Of a stretch of 64,000 bases of DNA, positions 1-7,825 are shown one piece after another. A program made the translations under genes and the position numbers. Origin of the DNA: Hymenobacter sp. DG01 (GTDB lineage: Bacteria > Bacteroidota > Bacteroidia > Cytophagales > Hymenobacteraceae). Position 1 is the first letter of the stretch. The number at the start of each line of letters is the position of its first letter. The stretch covers positions 2,232,001 to 2,296,000 of the forward strand of contig NZ_CP040936.1 in the NCBI RefSeq assembly GCF_006352025.1. Direction: 5' to 3'. A model generated the notes under the pieces. The model was not told the origin of the DNA and did not search any database. It worked only from the letters and a program-made list of their open reading frames with translations.

Positions 1-1
1 C

Positions 2-658
2 CGCCACGCCGAGGAAGCCCGGACCCGGCTGCGGGAGCTTCAGCCGGATTTGCTGTTTCTCGACATCCACATGCCGGGTGAAACCGGATTCGAGCTGCTC
101 GCCTCCCTGGACGTGGCTCCGCGCGTTATTTTCACTACGGCTTACGACGAGTACGCCCTGCGTGCTTTCGAGGTAAATGCTCTCGACTACCTGCTCAAGC
201 CCATTCAGGAAAACCGGCTGGCTGCCGCCCTGGCCAAAGCCCGCCTGAAGCAGGCAGCGGCCGTAGCGGTGGAGGCAGGAGCCGCCGGACCACCCCCGGC
301 CGAAGAGCCTGCCCCTACCCCCCTCTCTGAGCACGACCAAGTATTTGTGAAGGACGGGGAGCGGTGCTGGTTTGTACGCCTCTCGGATATCCGGCTGTTT
401 GAAATCAACGGCAGCTACACCCAGATTTACTTTGAGCAAAACCGCCCCCTGATTCCGCGGACCCTGCAGCACCTGGAGCAACGCCTCGATTCGCGGGTGT
501 TTTTCCGGGCCAACCGCCAGCAGATCATCAACCTGAAATGGGTGGAAAGTATTGAGCCCTGGTTTAGCAACTCCCTGAAAATCCGGCTGCGCGGAGGGCC
601 GGAGGTAGAGGTTTCGCGCCAGCAGTCGGTGCGGTTTCGGGAAATGCTGAGCTTGTAG
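2..658 (+). CDS. LytTR-family response regulator (5' end outside window)
   Basis: The reading frame is open from the first bases of the window, so the start lies upstream; the TTG at position 50 is internal. The visible part has the second half of a receiver domain: the phospho-acceptor Asp in LLFLDIHMPG (Asp codon 62-64), the Thr-Thr-Ala switch region and the conserved Lys in LLKPI. A proline/alanine-rich linker follows, then a C-terminal LytTR DNA-binding domain with the typical NGSYTQIYF and FFRANRQQIINL segments. Such proteins are usually phosphorylated by a membrane histidine kinase of the LytS/YehU type, often encoded next door; here the partner would lie left of the window. Its target genes are unknown. 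Confidence 0.93.
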   Translation, partial: RHAEEARTRLRELQPDLLFLDIHMPGETGFELLASLDVAPRVIFTTAYDEYALRAFEVNALDYLLKPIQENRLAAALAKARLKQAAAVAVEAGAAGPPPAEEPAPTPLSEHDQVFVKDGERCWFVRLSDIRLFEINGSYTQIYFEQNRPLIPRTLQHLEQRLDSRVFFRANRQQIINLKWVESIEPWFSNSLKIRLRGGPEVEVSRQQSVRFREMLSL

Positions 659-784
659 GCGGCGGTCGGCCCGGCTCAGGATTATTCCGGCCTGCCTGCA
701 TCCTTTTGGGGTAGTTTATAGTACACAGGCTCAGGCTGCTGCCTGCGCGGCGGCTGGTTTCTCTCGCCTATAGCCTTTGTTGCC

Positions 785-1045
785 ATGAAGTGCATACTAC
801 CTCTCTCGGCCCTTGCCCTGCTGCTGGGCTCGGCCTCCTGCTCTCAGGATACCACGGCCATGGAAAAACCCCGCGAATACCGCTCGGTCTCCATGGAAAA
901 AACCCGGCGCACCAACGACAAATCCCAATTTAAGCGCAACCACAGCCCCATCGGGCTGGGCATTGATCTAAACTCGAACAATCCCCACAAATTCAGGATG
1001 GTGAATGCGCCTAAGCGCTACAAGTACAGCAAAGGCGGCCGGTAA
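785..1045 (+). CDS. Small hypothetical lipoprotein
   Basis: This encodes 86 residues. The N-terminus has a short basic start, a hydrophobic stretch and a lipobox-like GSASC, so the product is probably a lipoprotein with Cys19 as the lipidated residue. The mature part is very basic, rich in Arg, Lys and Asn, and lacks a recognisable domain. Upstream, TATAGCCTTTG ends a few bases before the ATG and resembles a -7 box with one extra base. A terminator hairpin follows the gene, so it is probably a single transcription unit. The function is unknown. Confidence 0.6.
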   Translation: MKCILPLSALALLLGSASCSQDTTAMEKPREYRSVSMEKTRRTNDKSQFKRNHSPIGLGIDLNSNNPHKFRMVNAPKRYKYSKGGR

Positions 1046-1070
1046 GGCTACCCCGAAGATGCCCCAGGTA

Positions 1071-1106
1071 GGCCGTCTGAGTAAATGCAGGCGGCCTTTT
1101 TATTTT
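1071..1106 (+). terminator. Rho-independent terminator
   Basis: Stem GGCCGTCTG pairs with CAGGCGGCC (one T-G wobble) around an 8-base loop and is followed by TTTTTATTTT. It lies 26 bp after the stop of the small lipoprotein gene. Confidence 0.75.
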
Positions 1107-1297
1107 CAGCCGCAGCCGCGTTTCAAAGTCAGCAAGCGCGGCTGCAGCTAGTGCTGGAAACGCAGCCTCTCAAGGGCCGGGGGCAGCTGTTTATCGAAAA
1201 GCCCGGCTCTGCCCCTGCCGGGCTGGCCCGGAATAGTTAAATTTACCGGGCCCTGGCCTGTGCGCTAAGGAGCTTATTAATCCTTTGCTCGTTGCTT

Positions 1298-4132
1298 ATG
1301 CTGCTACCGATACTGCGCTATTTCATTTGTTGCTGGGGCCTTGTGCTGGTGCTGCTGCCTGCCACGCTTCGTGGGCAAAGCCCAACCGCTGCGGCAGCGG
1401 CCAAAACTATTATTCCGGGCCGGTTGGTATTCAAGCTGAAGGCCTCTACAGGTCAGCAGCGCAATATTCCTGAGAACACCCGAACGCCAGTGCTGAACGC
1501 GGCCCTGGCCCGCCTGAACGCCCGGAACGTGCGGCCCAAGTTTCCCTTGAGCGCCGCGCCCGATGCCCGGCAGCCGGGAGCCGTGAATCTGGGCCTGATT
1601 TTCCAGGCCGATCTGCCAACGGCACTGCCCGTGGAGGAGGCTTGCCAGGCCCTGCGCAAAACCGGCGCGGTTGAGTACGCCGAGCCCCTGTACAGCTACC
1701 CTATGCTGTATCAGCCCAACGACCCGCTGTCCGACTCTACCCTCGCCAGCGGGCAATATTACCTGAAGAACATCAGGGCCTACCGCGCCTGGGACATCAG
1801 CAAAGGCGACACGAGCCTGGTTATCGGGATTGTGGATGCGGGTACCCGCCTGACTCACGAAGACCTGAAAAGCCAGCTGCAGCTCAACCGCCTCGACCCT
1901 ATTGATGGCATTGATAACGACCAGGACGGCTACGTAGATAACTACTATGGCTGGGACTTTGCCGACAACGACAACAACCCCTCCCGGGACCCCAGCAGCG
2001 TGCACGGCATTCTGGTGGCAGGCTGCGCCGCCGCTGCCCCCGATAATAACAAAGGCATTACGGGCGTAGGATTCCGGTGCCGGTTTATGCCCCTCAAGAT
2101 TTACCCCAGCACTGCCACCGGCAGCTTCGGGGGCTACGAGGCCATTGTGTACGCTGCCGACCACGGCTGCCGGGTTATTAACCTCTCGTGGGGCGGGGTG
2201 GGCGGCCGCTCCCGGTTCGAGCAGGACGTGATTACCTACGCCGCCGTTAACCGGGATGCCGTACTAGTGGCCGCCGCCGGCAACACGCCCGCCGAGCTGG
2301 AGTTCTTTCCTGCCAGCTACGACCATGTGTTGTCCGTGGCAACCCTGCAGCCCTCCGATGAGCGCAGCACCAACGCCACCTACAGCCGCCGCGTCGATCT
2401 GTCAGCGCCAGGCATCAACATCCTGACAACCTGGGGCGATACGGATACCGACTACATGGGAGTCGGGGGCTCGTCGTTTGCGGCCCCGCTGGTAGCGGGC
2501 GCGGCGGGGCTGCTGCGCACGCACTTCCCGCAGTATAATGCCGCCCAGATTGCCGCTCAGCTGCGCCGCACCACCGACAACATCAATGCCCTACCTGGCA
2601 ACGTAGCCTTTGCCGGCCGTATTGGGTCGGGCCGCCTGAACGTGCTGCGGGCTCTTACCGAAACCGCCCAGCAGTCGGCGCGGGTAATCAGCCGTACTAC
2701 CGCGCCGGCCCGCCGCGCCTACGCCCCCAACGACACCCTGCGCCTGGCCGTAACGGTTCAGAACCTGCTTAGCCCCGTCACGAACCTGACGGTTACCCTG
2801 ACCTCGCTTTCGCCTTACGTTACTGTTCGGCAGGGCACGTTTGAGGTGGGCGCGCTGGCTACCCTCGCTCAGCGCGGCAACGCTACGGCTCCCTTCCGGC
2901 TGGCCGTGGCCGCCTCGGCGCCCCTTAACACCCGCGCTGTACTGCGCTACCGCCTGCAGGATGCCAGCACCGGCTACCAGGAAGATCAGTACGAAACCCT
3001 CATCCTCAATCCCGACTACGTGGTGCTGGATGCCAATGACCTGCACCTTACCCTCACCAGCCGGGGCAATCTGGGGTATGATGGCCTGGGCTCCGATGTG
3101 GGCGAGGGCGTCAGCTACCGGGGCAGCGCTCCGCTACTGGCTGAGGGAGGCCTGCTGATTGCTACCCCTACGGCCCGCGTAACCGACAACGTGCGCAACG
3201 ACCGGCGGAGTAACGACCAGGACTTCACGGCGCTGGTTCGCGCTGGCATCTTAACCCAACCTCTCCGGGCCGATCAGGAAGCCTACGGGGTGCTGCAGGA
3301 CTCGCTGCCCGGCCTTACCAACGGGCGCTCCGTGGGCGTGCGGGTGCGACAGCGGGGCTATGCCTGGGCTGCCGCTCCGCACCGCGACTACGTGGTGCTG
3401 ACTTACACCCTCACCAACCTCACGACGGATACGCTCAAGCCCCTGCACGTAGGGCTTTACATGGACTGGGACCTGCCCGGCGAGCCCGGCCGCAACGTGG
3501 CTACCTGGGAGGCCGGCCGCCGCCTGGGCTACCTCTATGATCCGGCCAAACCTACCTATTATGCCGGGGTAAAGCACCTGGCGGGCGGACAGGCCAGCGT
3601 ATACTCCATTGACAACCAGGCGCCCGCAGGAGCAGCCGTACGCCTCGCCGATGGCTTTAACACTGCCGAAAAGCTGCTGACCCTGAGTAGCGGTACCAGC
3701 CAGCAAACCAGTGGGCTACCGGCTGGCACTGATGCCTCGCAGGTAGTGGGGGCCACCCTCCCCCGCCTCGCCCCCGCCGACTCAGCGGTGGTAGCGTTTG
3801 CGGTGGTAGTAGCGCCTTCCTTAGCCCAGCTACAAGCCGCCGCCGATGCTGCCGCTACCCGCTACCAGCAGGTGCTGCCAGTGCGCCCGGCCCAGGGCAT
3901 TGCGGTAGCCTTGTACCCTAACCCCACTACGGGCCGCCTGCTGGTAGAGCTGCCCGCCGGGCCGGCTACGGTGCGGGTGCTGTCGGCGCTAGGGCAGCAG
4001 TTGCAGGAGCACACTGCGCCCACCGGCCACAGCATCCAGCTTGATTTGAGCGCCTATCCGGCAGGGGTGTATGTAGTGCAGATCAGCACTGCCGGTGGTG
4101 TCACTACGTGGCGCGTGGTACGCCAACCGTAG
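1298..4132 (+). CDS. Subtilase (S8 family) serine peptidase with T9SS type A sorting domain
   Basis: A secreted subtilisin-like protease of 944 residues. Order: hydrophobic signal peptide (about 1-27), an N-terminal prodomain-like stretch (about 35-130), then an S8 catalytic domain with Asp near 180 (GIVDAGT), His near 236 (VHGILVAG), oxyanion Asn near 329 (AAAGN) and Ser near 393 (GGSSFAAP). A beta-rich region follows, and the last about 75 residues form a Por-secretion type A tail that starts LYPNPTTG. It should cross the inner membrane by Sec and the outer membrane by T9SS. The His motif is HGI rather than the usual HGT. I prefer the ATG at 1298 to the TTG two codons upstream. The 250-bp leader holds a GC-rich hairpin (1200-1224, AGCCCGGC/GCCGGGCT) and no other gene. 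It converges on umuC with only 9 bp between the stops. Confidence 0.92.
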   Translation: MLLPILRYFICCWGLVLVLLPATLRGQSPTAAAAAKTIIPGRLVFKLKASTGQQRNIPENTRTPVLNAALARLNARNVRPKFPLSAAPDARQPGAVNLGLIFQADLPTALPVEEACQALRKTGAVEYAEPLYSYPMLYQPNDPLSDSTLASGQYYLKNIRAYRAWDISKGDTSLVIGIVDAGTRLTHEDLKSQLQLNRLDPIDGIDNDQDGYVDNYYGWDFADNDNNPSRDPSSVHGILVAGCAAAAPDNNKGITGVGFRCRFMPLKIYPSTATGSFGGYEAIVYAADHGCRVINLSWGGVGGRSRFEQDVITYAAVNRDAVLVAAAGNTPAELEFFPASYDHVLSVATLQPSDERSTNATYSRRVDLSAPGINILTTWGDTDTDYMGVGGSSFAAPLVAGAAGLLRTHFPQYNAAQIAAQLRRTTDNINALPGNVAFAGRIGSGRLNVLRALTETAQQSARVISRTTAPARRAYAPNDTLRLAVTVQNLLSPVTNLTVTLTSLSPYVTVRQGTFEVGALATLAQRGNATAPFRLAVAASAPLNTRAVLRYRLQDASTGYQEDQYETLILNPDYVVLDANDLHLTLTSRGNLGYDGLGSDVGEGVSYRGSAPLLAEGGLLIATPTARVTDNVRNDRRSNDQDFTALVRAGILTQPLRADQEAYGVLQDSLPGLTNGRSVGVRVRQRGYAWAAAPHRDYVVLTYTLTNLTTDTLKPLHVGLYMDWDLPGEPGRNVATWEAGRRLGYLYDPAKPTYYAGVKHLAGGQASVYSIDNQAPAGAAVRLADGFNTAEKLLTLSSGTSQQTSGLPAGTDASQVVGATLPRLAPADSAVVAFAVVVAPSLAQLQAAADAAATRYQQVLPVRPAQGIAVALYPNPTTGRLLVELPAGPATVRVLSALGQQLQEHTAPTGHSIQLDLSAYPAGVYVVQISTAGGVTTWRVVRQP

Positions 4133-4141
4133 CTACCTCGT

Positions 4142-5437
4142 TTACTTCACCTGCCAGAGCTCTTCCCAGTTAGTGGTATAGGCTGGGGAGCGAAAACCAC
4201 TACGCCCGGCCCACGCCGCCGACCGGGTTCCGGTAGCGGCGTAGCGCACAGCATCACGCCCAAAGCGCTGATTTAAGCTGTCGAGGGTGCGCATGAGTTG
4301 CTGCTGCTCCTGCAGACGAGTTGGCTCAACGGGGCGGAATAAGTCGAGTTGGGGTTGCCCCGGTGGCTCCAGACCACTAAGCAGCACCCCAGCTCGCACG
4401 TAGGCGGTACCCGGTTGGTATAGTTGGGCTAGTCCACGGCGAGCGGCGGCCAGCAGCTCGCTGGTATTCTGGGTGGCCTGGGGAAGGTAGATGACGGCCG
4501 TGCGGGTAGCAACGTCAGTAGCTGCGGCAAACCTATCGGAGCCCAGCAGCACGGTTACCAGGTTGGCGGCCAGCCCATGGCGCCGCAACTTTTCAGCGGC
4601 GCGGGCCGCAAAGGTGGCCACGGCCTCCTGCAGCGCCAGCTGCCCCCGCTGAGGCTGCCCAAACGAGCGGGTGTAAGTTACGCTATGGCGGCGGGCTCCT
4701 GATTCATCCTCATCTTCGGGGCGGGGGTGCCAGCTCAGGCATGCTTCGCCCCGCAATTCCCTCCACAACCGCACCCCTACTACGCCACCCAGATTCTGGC
4801 GCACCCAGCCTTCCGGAGCAGCAGCCAGCTCGGCGGCCGTGCCTATGCCGGCGACCAGCAGTTTGGGGGCCTGGCGCCGACCAATGCCCCATATTTCCTG
4901 TATGGGAGTGGCTACCAAAGCTTTTGCCCGACTTTCCGGAGAATCCAGAATGAGCACACCGCCGGGGGTATGGCGGGCCCGGCGGTTCGCCAGCTTGGCC
5001 AGGGTTTTCGTAGGCCCTACCCCCACGCACACCGGAATACCTACCTGCTGTAAAACCGCTGCCCTGATTGCAAGGGCAACGTCCTCATAAGCTGGCCCAT
5101 GCCGAGCAGGCGCGCCCAGGTGCACAAACGATTCATCAATAGAGTACAGCTCTACTTCCGGCGAAAACTGCCCCAGTACCAGGTTTACGCGGCGGCTTAG
5201 GTCACCATAGAGGGGGTAGTTGGAGCTGAATACCCGCACCCGGTGCTGCTCCAGCAGGGGCCGGGCCTTGAAATAGGGCTCCCCCATACGTAGTCCCAGG
5301 GCCTTGGCTTCATCGGAGCGCGAAATCAGACACCCGTCGTTGTTGCTAAGCACCACTACCGGCACGCCCACCAGCTCCGGCCGAAAGACCCGTTCGCAGG
5401 ACACGTAAAAATTGTTACAATCGACTAGGGCGTACAT
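4142..5437 (-). CDS. umuC: Y-family DNA polymerase, UmuC subunit of Pol V
   Basis: This encodes 431 residues, close to the 422 of E. coli UmuC. The start MYALVDCNNFY carries the first catalytic Asp, FYVSCERVF follows, and YSIDESFVHLG holds the second metal-binding Asp-Glu pair. The palm/fingers, thumb (IWGIGRRQAPKLL, a helix-hairpin-helix) and little-finger regions are all present. It would copy past DNA lesions as UmuD'2C. It follows umuD by 44 bp on the same strand, the usual umuDC order. The frame is open 44 codons further upstream, but that part overlaps umuD and lacks family similarity, so the ATG at 5437 is the start. Confidence 0.95.
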   Translation of the reverse strand: MYALVDCNNFYVSCERVFRPELVGVPVVVLSNNDGCLISRSDEAKALGLRMGEPYFKARPLLEQHRVRVFSSNYPLYGDLSRRVNLVLGQFSPEVELYSIDESFVHLGAPARHGPAYEDVALAIRAAVLQQVGIPVCVGVGPTKTLAKLANRRARHTPGGVLILDSPESRAKALVATPIQEIWGIGRRQAPKLLVAGIGTAAELAAAPEGWVRQNLGGVVGVRLWRELRGEACLSWHPRPEDEDESGARRHSVTYTRSFGQPQRGQLALQEAVATFAARAAEKLRRHGLAANLVTVLLGSDRFAAATDVATRTAVIYLPQATQNTSELLAAARRGLAQLYQPGTAYVRAGVLLSGLEPPGQPQLDLFRPVEPTRLQEQQQLMRTLDSLNQRFGRDAVRYAATGTRSAAWAGRSGFRSPAYTTNWEELWQVK

Positions 5438-5481
5438 GTAGGAGGCAGTAAGGAAAGTAGTACACAACCGACTAGCATGCG

Positions 5482-5967
5482 TTATTTCGTCCGGCGCTGC
5501 CACTGGGCCAGCGTTTGGGCGGCGGGGCGACCTTCCAACGCATGCACTACGTGGGTTACTACCCCCCACACCTCTAAGCGAGTGCCGGGCAGCAGGTCCA
5601 GGGTTGGATACAAGTCATTGGCGGCTTCCAGGCTTACCTGTGTCCCCCGGATGCGAAGGCGTTTCAGCGTGTGCTCTCCATCGAGCACAGCCACCACAAT
5701 GTGCCCGTCACGGGGTACCAGGGCCCGATCCACGGCTATCAGGTCGCCAGGATGAATTTCGGCCCCAGTCATGGAGTCGCCGGCTACCCGAGCCAGAAAG
5801 GTAGAGGCCGGGTTACGAAACAGGTGGCTTTTCAGGTCGAATGCCGGGTCCTGCTGGTGGTCGTCGGCAGGGGAAGGAAAGCCGGCCGGAACCGGGCAGC
5901 CGTAGAGGGGCAGTTCGGCGGGCAAGAGCTGCAGCGCCGGAATTGCGTAGGTGAGCAAGGTATTCAT
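5482..5967 (-). CDS. umuD: UmuD-like LexA-family autoprotease (peptidase S24)
   Basis: A protein of 161 residues matching UmuD. The self-cleavage site is Ala28-Gly29 in VPAGFPSP (E. coli UmuD cleaves at Cys-Gly in CGFPSP). The nucleophile Ser65 lies in AGDSMTG and the general base Lys102 in EHTLKRL. There is no LexA-like DNA-binding domain. RecA-stimulated self-cleavage would give the active UmuD' partner of UmuC. The ATG at 5967 is preferred over a TTG two codons upstream. The 227-bp region upstream is AT-rich and shared with a divergent small gene; it carries CTAAT-TAT-ATTAG at 6005-6017 and a perfect 14-bp palindrome at 6166-6179. Confidence 0.94.
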   Translation of the reverse strand: MNTLLTYAIPALQLLPAELPLYGCPVPAGFPSPADDHQQDPAFDLKSHLFRNPASTFLARVAGDSMTGAEIHPGDLIAVDRALVPRDGHIVVAVLDGEHTLKRLRIRGTQVSLEAANDLYPTLDLLPGTRLEVWGVVTHVVHALEGRPAAQTLAQWQRRTK

Positions 5968-6165
5968 AGGCAAAAGGCGCTTCAGTGTACGCCGCCGCTA
6001 TTTACTAATTATATTAGCAAATAAGCAAATATTACCCTTAAGCTCAACCGTAGTTAACGCACTTATTCATTCTGGCATGTTTCATAGTTTTTATGGCCCT
6101 AATGCATTTTTACAGCATTTTATCACAAAAACAAAATACCAGAAAACAACCCAATATTTTTAGCT

Positions 6166-6179
6166 TATTGACGTCAATA
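6166..6179. promoter_or_regulatory. Perfect 14-bp palindrome in the umuD divergent intergenic region, candidate operator
   Basis: TATTGACGTCAATA is its own reverse complement. It lies 4 bp upstream of a -7-like box (6184-6191) for the divergent small gene, where a repressor could block RNA polymerase. Regulation by LexA or another dimeric repressor is inferred; I know no established SOS box for this group that matches it. Confidence 0.5.
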
Positions 6180-6183
6180 TTCT

Positions 6184-6191
6184 TATCTTTG
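6184..6191 (+). promoter_or_regulatory. Bacteroidota -7 promoter box
   Basis: TATCTTTG matches TAnnTTTG exactly. It ends 3 bp before the ATG at 6195, so transcription would start at or just inside the start codon. That would make the mRNA leaderless or move the true start downstream. Confidence 0.5.
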
Positions 6192-6194
6192 GAT

Positions 6195-6443
6195 ATGTCG
6201 AAAGTAAAGCTTCCTGTCCCGCTTCCCGTGCAGCAGTATGCTCGCTGCGTTGATGCCAGCCGCCGCCCCGCCGACCATATTGGGGATTGGCCCGTTACCG
6301 GCCAGGTGTACCCCATCCAGATGCGCCGCAACGCCCGTAGCGGCGAGTTGCAGGTGCATGTGCTGGGCTTCTACGCTGAGCGCCCTTACGGTGCTTTTGC
6401 CCGTCACCGCTTCGAAACGGTGGCCCAGGTGTGGCTTAACTAG
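6195..6443 (+). CDS. Small uncharacterised protein divergent from umuDC
   Basis: This encodes 82 residues with no signal peptide or membrane segment and no domain I recognise. It is rich in Arg, Pro and aromatic residues, with a central segment DWPVTGQVYP and a C-terminal part ending in VAQVWLN. The ATG at 6195 is chosen because the upstream 34 codons of the same frame are AT-rich non-coding sequence and contain the palindrome and -7 box. A terminator follows. Sharing the intergenic region with umuD suggests co-regulation with the translesion polymerase, but the function is unknown. Confidence 0.65.
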   Translation: MSKVKLPVPLPVQQYARCVDASRRPADHIGDWPVTGQVYPIQMRRNARSGELQVHVLGFYAERPYGAFARHRFETVAQVWLN

Positions 6444-6469
6444 CCGTCTTCATCTTTCCACTCTTCACT

Positions 6470-6513
6470 CCCGGCTGTGTCGCTCCACGCGAAACCAGCC
6501 GGGTTTTCTTTTT
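6470..6513 (+). terminator. Rho-independent terminator
   Basis: CCCGGCTG pairs with CAGCCGGG across an 18-base loop and is followed by TTTTCTTTTT. It closes the small umuDC-divergent gene. Confidence 0.75.
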
Positions 6514-6578
6514 GCTCAGATTTTATCCTGCTACAAATAGACAGAAGCATTAAGCCAACATCCGCATCATCATCGCCT

Positions 6579-7265
6579 CTAGCGGTACTGCCAGAAGATA
6601 CCAAAGTCGAAGGGTGTCCAGAGGGCGGCTTTCTGGCCCGATACCTTCAGGGCATCGTTGGCCCAGGTGTTGCAGGTATAGAACAGGTTATAGGTGCGCG
6701 TGGCCTCATAGAACGCATCGTGCTGCCCGTAGCTGTAGCCCCGGATGAGCTCGGTCCGGCCCCGGGTGTCGTAGTCGAAGCTCTTCTTGATGAAGGCAAT
6801 CAGGCGGGCGTATTCGGCGCGGGTCAGCAGCACTTTCACGCAGTCAGGGCCAGGCTGGGGCTCGTGGTGGAAGGTAGCATGCATGGCCGTGGTGCTCAGC
6901 CAGAACATGGCCTTCACGGCGGTGCTCGGCTTTAGCTCGGCCCAGGTGGGGGTGTTCAGATAGAAGCCCTTGTCGCCCCAGCCAAACCCCACGTAGCTGC
7001 GGGTGGTGTCCATGGCGGGCGTATCGGAGTAGGAAACCAGCTGAGTCCAGTCCATCTGGTCGGTTCGCACGGGCACTACCACGTCGGTATGCACGCCGTT
7101 GGAGAGAATGTAGGCTTCAATTTCGCCGGTTTCGGGCGAGTTGCGGCGACCAACGGGAACAGCAGAAAGGCCTACCGCGGCGGCCAGATACAGGGCCAAT
7201 GCCCCCACTACTCCACCGCCTACGTAGGCGGCTCCTTTGGCTACTTTCCGAAAAGCATCGGACAT
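6579..7265 (-). CDS. DUF2459 / TIGR02117-like membrane-anchored protein
   Basis: A protein of 228 residues with one N-terminal transmembrane segment (about 12-35) and an extracytoplasmic domain. The segments ILSNGVHTDVVVP, VGFGWGDKGFY and YTCNTWANDAL match the TIGR02117 (DUF2459) family as I remember it. That family is conserved but uncharacterised; its Cys, Asn and His residues recall thiol-peptidase-like folds, though this is speculation. The ATG at 7265 (MSDAFRK) is preferred over an upstream TTG. It appears monocistronic. Confidence 0.78.
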   Translation of the reverse strand: MSDAFRKVAKGAAYVGGGVVGALALYLAAAVGLSAVPVGRRNSPETGEIEAYILSNGVHTDVVVPVRTDQMDWTQLVSYSDTPAMDTTRSYVGFGWGDKGFYLNTPTWAELKPSTAVKAMFWLSTTAMHATFHHEPQPGPDCVKVLLTRAEYARLIAFIKKSFDYDTRGRTELIRGYSYGQHDAFYEATRTYNLFYTCNTWANDALKVSGQKAALWTPFDFGIFWQYR

Positions 7266-7414
7266 AAAAAGAACTTGCGTGTACAATTGAAATCAGGACC
7301 TCATACGCAGCAGCGCGAAAAAAGCCGCTTACATGCCTTGATCGTGGCAACCTAGCCGATTCTCAGCTTTCCTGGCCCGCAGGCTCAGGTTATCTTCGTG
7401 CTTTCCCTACCCCC

Positions 7415-7825
7415 ATGAGTCAGCCCAACGACCAATTATACACCATCCCGGCTCCGTACCGCCGCATGGAGAACCTGCACATCCTGTTCTGGCTGCTCAA
7501 GGATATCGGCTGGTGCATGGTGTGGAAACCCCTGGGCATTCTGATGGTTTTTCCTACCCTGCTCATTGCCGTGCTCATCACCTGGCGCACCCGCAGCATC
7601 AAGGCTGAGCTGGCCCATAACCTGGCCATTGTGTTCTGGATTTCGGCCAACTCCTACTGGATGATCAGCGAGTTTGTGGGCTTTGATACGGTGCAGCTAG
7701 GCGGCGGTGCCACGGGCAAGCACCTGGCCCTCCTACCCTTTCTTACGGGCTTACTGATTTTACTGTATTACTACCTGGTGCAGAAGCCCCGAGAAGCGCA
7801 GGCCGAAACGGTGGCTGCCTCATAG
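7415..7825 (+). CDS. Small integral membrane protein of unknown function
   Basis: A protein of 136 residues with about three hydrophobic helices (near 40-55, 70-90 and 105-122) and polar ends. Segments such as HNLAIVFWISANSYWM look typical of a conserved hypothetical membrane family, but I cannot name it. TATCTTCG at 7391-7398 resembles a -7 box with one mismatch. The last 6 bp overlap the 3' end of the convergent nadR-like gene, and no terminator separates the two. Confidence 0.7.
   Translation: MSQPNDQLYTIPAPYRRMENLHILFWLLKDIGWCMVWKPLGILMVFPTLLIAVLITWRTRSIKAELAHNLAIVFWISANSYWMISEFVGFDTVQLGGGATGKHLALLPFLTGLLILLYYYLVQKPREAQAETVAAS

Noticed and set aside
1304..2164. 286-codon frame opposite the subtilase gene
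   Set aside because: It is antisense to the S8 catalytic domain and has no independent support.
5438..5569. 44-codon extension of umuC
   Set aside because: It overlaps the end of umuD, and MYALVDCNNFY matches the true UmuC start.
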